Assembly (NCBI GenBank): GCA_000708835.1
Contig: DF237624.1
Location: forward strand, 15,976 to 38,211
Length of the DNA: 22,236 nt
Source of the DNA: Klebsormidium nitens
Taxonomy: Eukaryota; Streptophyta; Klebsormidiophyceae; Klebsormidiales; Klebsormidiaceae
Direction of reading: 5' to 3'
The position numbers and the translations under genes were made by a program. Below the pieces are notes generated by a model. That model was not told where the DNA came from and did not search any database. It saw nothing but the letters and a program-made list of their open reading frames with translations. Below are positions 10,001-18,094 of this stretch, in pieces; the stretch's first letter is position 1; every line of letters begins with the position of its first letter.

Positions 10001-10968
10001 CTGGTTGTAGACTATCTTCCAGTCTTAATTTCCCAGCTTTGACCTGCAGTTTCCAGGTAGCGACGCATCTCTTGCCCCACTCGCAGATGGAAAAAGGTCC
10101 TATCGCTCAGGGTTGCACTTGAATTGGGCCGCCCTTGAAGCCACCCCTACTTCTGACGAGGCGACATTCGCATGGGCACCACTCGCCACTACTGCGGGTG
10201 TTTCCTTTTGGCACTGCGTGCCAAGGGCTTGCAAATCAACTAACCAAGTGATTGTTGGCATAATTTTGACCAGTGAGAACCTGACACGTGTCCCTCCGAA
10301 CAAATATTCCGGAACTTCCTCCAATTCGCTTGAGGTTCGAGCCCAGTCAGGGGATACTGTCACCAAGCAGACCGTTCCCATCACAGGACTTCGATAAAAG
10401 ACGACGTCGTTTGATATTGATTAGTTCCAGCTGAGTCTCCATGGTTACCTCTGGTACCTTTAAGCGGTCAGCGTTTAGACCTCCTGCTAAGGGTTGACAT
10501 CGCTAAAAGCGGCCGGGCTTTAGGGAGCTGCAGGGCAGCTTGGTGTGGCTCAGGGCTTTCAGGTTGCCCGGCAAGTTGGTGCACAGGAAATGGCATTCTG
10601 CGGACTGCTGTAGTGGCGCATCTCTGAAGCGCGTCTGAGGATATTGTGAACGTAAGTTGCTTATCTGGTTGCCGCAATGCGCACTCGTGATATAGAACAA
10701 TGTGTCAGGCAGAGGTTGGCTCTGCCGCTTTTGGACCAGCTTGAAGTATGCAACTGAGCGACTCAGTCTGAAGAAGGTGGATGCGGTTTTTAAGGGTTGT
10801 TCCTCGGGTCTTTGTAAGTCTGCACTGGTGAGAGTTGCATACGCAGTAAAGGGCAAACGCCTCGAAATTGGTGCATCTGGATGTTTGTTGAGACAAATTA
10901 TCATTGAGTCTCCTATATTCCTCTTGGTTTTGTAGGGGCAGGAAAGCTGGTCCTTGCACTGACTCATC
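10001..10968. promoter_or_regulatory. Divergent upstream region between the two CR-type genes
   Basis: About 1 kb separates the minus-strand SAM-like exon from the plus-strand gene starting at 10969, so this interval should hold promoters and 5' exons for both. No TATA box is obvious. A TGTAG acceptor-like site near 10934 and a TGACTCA box (10959-10965) sit just before the plus-strand ATG. An open minus-strand frame (10384-10100) covers one copy of a repeat shared with 17199 and is not treated as a gene. Confidence 0.45.
10240..10354. repeat. Copy A of a ~115-bp dispersed repeat
   Basis: It starts with CTAACCAAGTGATTGTTGGCA, identical to 21 bases at 17199-17219. Both copies then have a CACGTGT about 21-24 nt later and a CTCGAAC/TTCGAGC-type segment about 45 nt beyond that. 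Copy A contains GGTTCGAGCCC, which fits an RNA polymerase III B-box. A tRNA-derived SINE or a retroelement fragment are both possible. Confidence 0.55.
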
Positions 10969-13900
10969 ATGGCTAGAGGCCGGCCTCATGGCCGGTCCAA
11001 GTCCGATCACAGAGTCTGTCAGGAGGCTCGTTATGCACGAGCCGCTGAGTACAGGGAGAGAATCGCCATCAGTGCTGAGCAGCAGGAGGCACGCATTGCT
11101 GCTGTGAATGCTAAGTGCAACATGGAGGATGCCCCTTGTAGGCAGCGGGGGCAGAAGTCGAGGGCGTCGAAGACCAAGGCAGAGGCGGCTCGGATGTTCA
11201 CAGGGAGCCGTGCTTGCAAAGAGTCTGGCAGTGCAAGGAAGAAAGCAAAGAAGGGCCTCGAACATTCGCTTGGCAAAGCTGCAGAAAGAGGTGAGTTCTG
11301 GTGCATGGCTTCTCTGATTGGTTTACCTTGTGAAGCCGAGGCAGAGCAGAAGCTTGAATGCTCTGTGCTGCAAGATAGAAAGGTGACTGGTGGGCTGGTG
11401 CAACATGTACGAAGAAGAGCATCTCGGTGTAGATGGCGAGAGAAATGAAGCTGGTACACTACTTTGGGTAGTGCGGTCAGAATGGTGAAGGATGGCTGGC
11501 TCTGCAGTTAAGAACAGGGTTCTGAGGGGTTTTAGCGTGCATGGCCGTTTTTAGAATGTAACAGACTTTGCCTCTTCCTCTTTGGAAAATGAGAGGCTAA
11601 TTCTTGGTACAGGCTGTCTATCACAAAGTTGTAAGCAGTCTTAGCGGGCATGGCCGCCCCTGGGGTGTACCAAGCTTTGCCTCTTTCTCTAAGGGATATA
11701 AGAAGCTCATTCTTGGTACACGCTGGCACTTACACAAACCTCCAAACCTTCCACTGCCGAAGAAAGACTGCAAAAGGCTGGGGCATGCACCAAGTCTTGC
11801 ATGCTTTTCACATCTACACTCCAGGTTCATCACCAAACCCCTGCGCTTCTTCATTGCAGACTTGCACAGTCTTCACTGCCAAGCGTGCGGCGCAACTGCA
11901 GAGTATGGGCTGAGGGGAAGCAAGGAGGGGGGCAGCGTCAAGTACACGTGCAGAGCGCACACCACATTGAATGGTTGTTTTCGAGTCGACCGAGACCGCG
12001 CAGGTGCGAGCATTCGGGGAGCCTGCTCTTGACATGGTCTGCATGCAATGCAACGCTCATAGCTGCTCTCCCATTGGTTAGCAGTGGGCTTTTAGAAAAG
12101 ACTGCCAAGAGATCTACAGCTCTGTATGCTTTGCAGGTTGGGCAGAGGACCAAGAGATGCGGCGCCTGAGAGCACAGGAGAGGAGATTGGAAGAGGAGCT
12201 GCGGCAACTCGGAGGGGCCTCGTTCACTGCAAAATCGACATCAGGTGGGCGTGTGGCGCGATCTTTCCTCTCAATGGTGCTCTTGTTTTAACTGCATGGG
12301 GCAGTGAGTTCCCTTGCATGCCCTTGCCTCGTCATTGATTTCCTTGCTGTGTAGTGATATGTGATGCTTTTGTGATGGCTAATGAGTCCCTCCACTGTTC
12401 TTCTGCAGCTTGGAGTGAGTCGCAAAGTACGGGGGATGGGGCTTCAGTGCCCATGAGCAAGTCGCTCATAGGTAAGGCGCTTTGGTTGCGGTTCTGAAGC
12501 TGCAATCACTTGTACGGCTGTTGGGCTTGCTCTGTGTTTCAAGCGCTTGTAGCACTTGGACTAATCCTACTAGACGGTTCTAAAGACTTGCATGGTGGTC
12601 TTCGCTCGTGCCCTGATGAATCGAGCTGCTTCCAGCATTTAGCAATTTAACCTGTTGTTTTTCATGTGCAGCCACACTTCTCATGATTGGTGGTATTGAA
12701 GTTAACCCTGGACCTACTGCATACGAGGTGAGCCTGGAAAAGGTATTCTGCAGTTCAAGGAGGGACTGGTAAGCACTAGTTATACTCGAATAGCAGGAAG
12801 CTTCTTCTTGCTCAAAGTCCATGCCACTGAGAGAGCAGGCAATAGATGTTGTACCAATCATCAATGTCTCTTGACCACAGATTGCACAAAACAAAGAGAG
12901 CTGGCTAGGAGCTTATCCGGACATTGACAGAACGCTGCTGGATTACCTGGCACTGAAGAACATCAGGTTGGCCAAGTGGAGAGAGTCCACATCCGAGCAG
13001 CGCTCCAGTCTTCTAGACCTGTGGGCACGCCGGTACACTGGGGAATGGTTAGGGGACTGGGACATGTTCCTCATAGGGGTTCCGGGTAAGCAGCTCCCTC
13101 TTCTGAATCAGTAGGCTACCTTCGATGCAATCCGCTTGAGATCAGGACTAGAGGTTTCCATGAATTCAGAAACGAGGATTTGAGCTTTCCGGTGTTGCTG
13201 GTCAGCATGTAGCGGCGGGGAAGCTTGGAGAAGATGGCATGACATGGGCCTTCTGCTGATTGGCAGTGTTGACAGGTGACACAGTCGCTTCTTTGTCGAT
13301 CTTGCCGAGGACACTGTTGCATGCTGGGCATGGAGTGTTTCCTAGCAAAAGCGGAGTTGCTCTGGAGCAGAAAGTGGCCTGCTGTGCAATTGTTGGCAGA
13401 CCAGGTGCAACTCATGAGCAGTAGGGTGCTTGTCAGCCACCCCCCTCGTGCAATCTGCCAAAGGCTGGTTCTTCACTTGGCTTGCTGTCTTCGAAGCTCA
13501 TCCACACGAGACCCGGATCTGCTTATCCTTCTGCTACAGCAGTTGCAAAGAGGGGTCAGGATGTAGGAGCGGGCCCATCTGCCGATGTGGAGATGAAGGA
13601 TGTCAATCCAGGGAACCAAGTTGGTAAGAGCCACTGTTCGGTCTGTATGGTGCAAGGCCTCTTTTACAAATTGCTTCTGGCAGCTTGTGCTTGCCTCAGT
13701 GTGCTGACAATCTCATGTAGTCACTCGAAAGGAGAACGCATTGCTTCTGTATGCAGTACATAGAGCGCCCCAGCGCAAGGCAACTCCTGACTGCCAGTTT
13801 GTGCTTGCAGGCAGGAGTTATGACACGTTTGTTGCCGCACTTGGCGCAAACAGCGAGGGGATCAACAAAAGAAGAGCAAAGGGGGGCATCTTCACCCCTC

Positions 13901-16559
13901 GAATAGAGACAGTCCACAAGATCTTGTCGCGCTTGCAAGAAACGCTGGTGTTGCTTCTGGCAGCAACTCCGTGCTCGGGGAAGACGTCCATCTGTCAGCT
14001 CGTGTACGAGGAGGCAAGGAAGAGCCGGGTTTATGAGTCTGAGGATGTCATATACGTCAATTGCGCCGAGGTAGGAAGTGGGGGAAAGTCGTTTGAGGAT
14101 GTGTTCTTGGAACAAGCCAGAGTTCCCTTCAACGAGGCCTCAAAGTCGCCCCCGAGCAGTCCTGAGAAGCAGCTGCAACGGTCGGCAGGCGATGCGAGTG
14201 GCTCCCAGGCTCCGCTATCCAGGAAGAAGCTCATTATTCTGGATGAAGTGCAGACAACGTACGACACAAATGCGCCGGGGCACTCTCTCCTGTGGCCGCT
14301 GCTCAAGCGCTTGCTGGCTAGCAAGCAAGGCGACGTTAACTTCCTTCTGTCAGCATCCAGGGGCTCCAACCCCGCTGCTGAAGGTCTGCTGAGCACCCCC
14401 TGGGGGTTCTCTGATGATCAGCGTGTCCCTCTCAGGTGAGGCCTCCCCTGGACAAGCAATGGCTCGTGCCCTCCAGAATGCCCTCCCGTTTTACTTTCTT
14501 AGCAAAGATGCCGTCATACTGGAAAGGGTCTGGCTCTTTTGAAATTGACAAGCGGATAGATCTCAACTCTGGAAACAGCACAGCTGATTGTGCCATGCAG
14601 GGTACATTTTCACACGTCCCTCCTCATTGCAGGCCCCGCCCCGATCACCCAATGGTGGCAGGCAGCAACATCCCAGAGCCAGCGTTGCAGTTCACAATGG
14701 ACGAATTCCAGCAGCTGTTTGACTCTTTCCGGAAAAGCATCGGGTTTGGTGGGGAACAGCAACCGCTTCAAACGCTGTATGACATCATTGAGGCGACCAC
14801 GGAGCGGCACCCTGGAAGCGTCCTCCACATCCTGGATGTTCTCAAGGGTCGCTCTCCATCCAATTACGCTGGCCGCGCAGCTGAGTGGGCAGCCAAGGAA
14901 GTGGAGTTTGTGATATCTCCAAGACTGCTCGAGACTCTGTCTGGTACAAGGTCATTTCCAACGTAAGAAAACCAAGCTCTTCTCTCTCTTATCGCAACCG
15001 CATGGTGGCGAGTAACTAGCATTGCCTTTTGAGAGTCAGCAAACAGTCTGGCTTACTTGTTCTATGCTCCCGCGCTTGCTTGTTGTCCTCAATGCCCGGG
15101 GTGACGCGTTAAGACACCACAGGCCCACACAGGCTGGCAGTCCATTACGTTGCTTGTGGCTGACTCCCATATGTCTCTGTTCAGAGTGAGCGAATTTTGG
15201 AAAGACAAGAGGGCGCTTGACCTCATCAGCAAGCTGGTAGCATCCGGAGGCAAGGTAGGTAGAGGCGTTGAACCTGATAACTCCTGTGGCCTTATATCCA
15301 CATGCATCATGGTGGTTGTGCACAAGTAGCGCTGTCCCTTGTTGGATCGAAGCCTCTCAGTCACAACGCGCCTGTGTTGCAGGAAAGTTTGGTGGCGATC
15401 CGGAACGAGGATTCGGACTGTGCCGATAAGGCTGAGGCGCTTGCCAAATCGGGGTACATGCTCATGGAGCAGAATGTCGTCTCGTTCACCAGCAGCCTGC
15501 ACATGGAGTTTTACCGATACAACTTGGCGAGGCGGAAGTGGGGCACACCCAAGTACATGCCGGGCTCCATTGAGACCTTCCTGGCTGAGGCCCTCACGAA
15601 GATGCATCCTCCTGTGCTTCAACACAGTCTGAACCTGAGCACCCGGTGTGGTGTCCTGGGGGGTGTTCTGGAAGCACACTTCCAGTTCGAGCTGTACTCG
15701 TGAGTTTCCCTTATAACATGTCATTCGCATTTGAAGCGATTAGGCGATGCTGTCAGTCTTAAATGGTTTTGATATTGTGCTAAGCAGACTTGACACCTTC
15801 AAACGTCTCCACCATGGCCCCAATGCATTAAGCGCCAGACAGGCGCACAGTTGAGGTAGTTTCGTCGGCTGTAGATACAAGCAGACTGTAACGTCCTCTT
15901 CTTGTTTGATACAGTGCCATCACCAGCCTCCTGCCAGAAGGTGACTACCTGTCACCAACTGTCGGCAAGATATATGGGCTGGAGGCCTATGTGGATTTTG
16001 TGCTGCATGGGTCTAGGAAGTGGGCGCTCGAGCTTTTGGTTGACGGGAGGGATCTGAGAGAGCACGAAAGAAGGTGCGCTCTGCAGTGCTGTGTCTTCCT
16101 CACATTACTAACGAAGTCTTAGAGGACCTGCCTAGCACGAGCAAGCACGATGACTACAGTTGTGTTTAGGCTAGCAAGACGAGATCGTAACGAGTGATTA
16201 GTTCTATGCAGCCTCACTAGCCACCAGCATCGAACACCTTGCTCCTTGATGTGCCCCATGATTGAAAAGAGTCTCCGGATGAGGAGCACAACTTCAGCAG
16301 TGGCTTCGGCATCTTTCTTGCTCATTCACGTTTGCACTCCTGCAGGTTTGAGCCGAATGGTAGATACCACCCAATGGTATTGGGCAAGCAGATTGATGCC
16401 TGGATTGTGGTGGACCTGCGGAACCCAAAGACTGGCAAGCCGAGACGCGCGAGGGGGCCGGGAGTTTGCCACGTGTTCTTTGATCCAACTTACGAAAGAG
16501 CCACGATTGACTTCGGTAATGGTAACGAGCAGCATGTGATCCTTACAGGTCGGGCGTAG
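10969..16559 (+). CDS. Composite protein: basic/zinc-motif/coiled-coil half, 2A-like site, CR-type NTPase-REase half
   Basis: Thirteen exons: 10969-11290, 11860-12003, 12137-12244, 12409-12471, 12672-12727, 12881-13085, 13540-13623, 13721-14435, 14633-14962, 15185-15254, 15383-15699, 15915-16073, 16346-16559. All junctions are GT..AG, phases agree throughout, and the sum is 928 codons plus TAG. Residues 1-107 are basic (MARGRPHGRSKSDHRVCQ..). At 108-155 there is C114-x2-C117-x20-C138-x2-H141 with AEYGLRG inside, resembling EsV-1-7 motifs. Residues 156-185 form an Arg/Glu-rich coiled coil, and 213-227 read ATLLMIGGIEVNPGP, 2A-like. Walker A is AATPCSGKTS (408-417; Ala replaces the first Gly), Walker B LIILDEVQ (498-505), and a strand ending in LLSASRG follows. 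An ERHPGSV helix and a REase-like domain come last: YVDF (830-833), KWALELL (840-846), then REHERRFEPNGRY. This order matches Crinkler/RHS-type NTPase-nucleases described as transposon-derived effectors. The DNA-cleaving activity and the 2A split are inferred. Confidence 0.86.
11557..11611. repeat. Hairpin repeat (family 1), intronic copy
   Basis: TGTAACAGAC ... TTCTTGGTACA, with the leader GCATGGCCG in front. It lies in intron 1 of the composite gene, the same intron position that carries family-1 copies in the minus-strand paralogue. Confidence 0.75.
11666..11720. repeat. Hairpin repeat (family 1), intronic copy
   Basis: TGTACCAAGCTTTGCC ... CATTCTTGGTACA. It is the second copy in intron 1 of the composite gene, 109 bp from the first. 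Its middle sequence (CCTCTTTCTCTAAGGGATAT) differs from the array at 1-2398, so the middle diverges while the ends are kept. Confidence 0.8.
12672..12727 (+). other. 2A-like ribosome-skipping motif encoded by a single small exon
   Basis: The 56-nt exon reads ATLLMIGGIEVNPGPTAYE after splicing. The 2A consensus is a hydrophobic run followed by D-(V/I)-E-x-N-P-G-P; here all core residues are present except that Gly replaces the leading Asp. In a working 2A the peptide bond between the last Gly and Pro is skipped, which would separate residues 1-226 from 227-928. The D to G change may weaken or abolish activity. Confidence 0.7.
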
Positions 16560-17198
16560 TTGCTCGTGAAGTTCGGTCGTTTGCCCAACACTCGAGCACA
16601 CTTCTTCTCGACAATTGTGCCTTCTGCAGCGGAAAGAAGTCTTTTCGGTCGACCCTAATCCACAATATATGAAATTCAGCGGACACAACTGCTTATCTTG
16701 AACCATTCAGCATTGGCTTGTTTTGATTGGCAACATGCAATTACAATGATGTTGCTCGGACTGATATTTGTGTGCAACATGTGTTGGTCGCTAGTCTACA
16801 TTGCAAAGACGCCATGGCGCGCTCACCTCTTGTACTGGATCATAAAGTTCGAGTGATTTGGATCATGCGCTACTTGCAAGAAGGATTGCATCTGAGCGCA
16901 TCCTACATGATGCATTAGATCAGAAGCAAGTCATTGAAAGTGGACGAATTGCAAAAACAAACGGCGCACTCATTTGTGCTTGAGGGCCGTTGGCTTGGAG
17001 AAAGGGTATCCAGGTCGCAAGATCCATGGACTCACTTTAAAGACGTCCGGTTTGCTGGAGGTGTGAATGTCTGGAAGCGATGTTAAGAGGGAACAGGAAC
17101 AACTTCTAAGCCGATCTGTTGTCCTAGTAGTCACCTGCCCCTGCCATGATGATAGCCTCTGCTTGAGCCGTCCGGATCACACTTTGCATCCGTACCGC
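16560..17198. other. Intergenic DNA, no gene seen
   Basis: This is the 3' flank of the composite gene. No AATAAA signal stands out close to the stop. Short open frames have no recognisable features. Confidence 0.5.
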
Positions 17199-17312
17199 CT
17201 AACCAAGTGATTGTTGGCAAGCCCGCTAATCCCCGCGCGCCACGTGTACCCCCGGCCGAAAAACCTGGCCCCCTGCCCGAACCGGCCAAGCTGCCCCTCG
17301 AACTGGCCTGGG
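17199..17312. repeat. Copy B of a ~115-bp dispersed repeat
   Basis: It shares CTAACCAAGTGATTGTTGGCA exactly with 10240-10260, followed by CACGTGT (17241) and a CCTCGAACTGG segment near 17297, in the same order and with similar spacing to copy A. The interior is more GC-rich and strongly diverged. Confidence 0.5.
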
Positions 17313-17459
17313 TTAGAGACTTTCTGGGTTACCTTGAAGGGAAAGAAACCAGCCCCAAAAATTTCAACGGACTCAGGAACTGCATCGGACCCGGAACAAG
17401 GCACTGATCACGTCCGTTTCGACCACGTGCCATGCCGGTCGAACCCTGAAGTTCCCGAA

Positions 17460-17745
17460 AATCCAGGAGTCAGGCCAGAGAGACGGCCAACACTCACAAC
17501 GTACTGCAACAGCTGACTTGGAGCTCGCTGAGACACCTGAGTCAGGCCTCCTTTCCAGAGACACAGCCAACGCTCAACCGCAACAGCTGAGTTGGAGCTC
17601 GCTCAGACGTCTGAGTCAGGTTTCTCTTCAGAGAGCTCTCGGAATGGCTTCGGAATCGCTCAACCGCTTCAGATCTGCTCGATGAAAGTCTGACTCAGGC
17701 CCCTCTCGCGAGAGGCAAACAATGGGGCTTAGGGCAGCTATGCTC
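17460..17745 (+). promoter_or_regulatory. Repeat-built upstream promoter region with TGA(G/C)TCA boxes
   Basis: A unit of about 72-79 bp repeats imperfectly, each carrying (T/G)GA(G/C)TCAGG: GGAGTCA at 17466, TGAGTCA at 17538 and 17612, TGACTCA at 17691. Between boxes, CAACAGCTGA(C/G)TTGGAGCTCG recurs at 17506 and 17581. TGA(G/C)TCA is the binding site of AP-1/GCN4-class bZIP proteins. The series ends about 50 bp before the TATA box, so it probably controls the primase gene. A CACGTG box lies at 17424. Confidence 0.6.
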
Positions 17746-17753
17746 TATATAAG
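17746..17753 (+). promoter_or_regulatory. TATA box (TATATAAG) of the primase gene
   Basis: CTATATAAGG is a near-perfect TATA box. Transcription would start about 25-35 bp downstream (17771-17785), giving a leader of a little over 300 nt before the primase ATG at 18095. It is the clearest core promoter in the window. Confidence 0.7.
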
Positions 17754-17783
17754 GAGGTCTCATACCTCTTTTCAGATCAGTCC

Positions 17784-17996
17784 ATGTCTTCCATCCTTCA
17801 GCCCTCCCTCCTCGCAACATCCCAGCAGCAACTTCTTCCGACCTGCATACACTGTTCTGCAGCGCCTTCTTCAGAGCAACACCAACAGCTTCCTTCAGAC
17901 TGTAGGAGACCTTTACAGCATGCCTTTCCTGCTCTGAGCGGCCCTCTTCCTGCCTGCGACCTCCTGCACGCGAGCATCGATTTCTTGCCCAGTTAG
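17784..17996 (+). CDS. Upstream open reading frame in the primase leader (70 codons)
   Basis: It starts at ATG 17784 about 38 bp after the TATA box and reads MSSILQPSLLATSQQQ.., rich in Ser, Leu, Gln and Pro with no domain. It ends at 17996, before the primase ATG. Depending on the exact transcription start it may sit only a few bases from the cap, or be excluded. It may restrain translation of the main frame, or mean nothing. Confidence 0.3.
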   Translation: MSSILQPSLLATSQQQLLPTCIHCSAAPSSEQHQQLPSDCRRPLQHAFPALSGPLPACDLLHASIDFLPS

Positions 17997-18094
17997 GGAA
18001 GCCAGGAAGCTCCGAGGCAGTCTCAGCATCCGGGCGCAGCTGCCCAACGCAGCTTGCAACAGCACCAATACAGCTGCAACTGAAGACTGCTGGC

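Noticed and set aside
10330-10356. tRNA gene suggested by GGTTCGAGCCC
   Set aside because: The T-stem does not pair beyond two bases and there is no convincing A-box or acceptor stem at the required distance.
10100-10384. Minus-strand 94-codon frame as the first exon of the CR-type gene
   Set aside because: The frame covers the shared ~115-bp repeat and a tRNA-B-box-like sequence, no donor fits cleanly, and the opposite strand is open over the same interval.
13540-13623. A second NPG motif (MKDVNPGNQ) as another 2A site
   Set aside because: It lacks the final Pro, the Glu at the right place and the preceding hydrophobic run, so it does not meet the 2A consensus.
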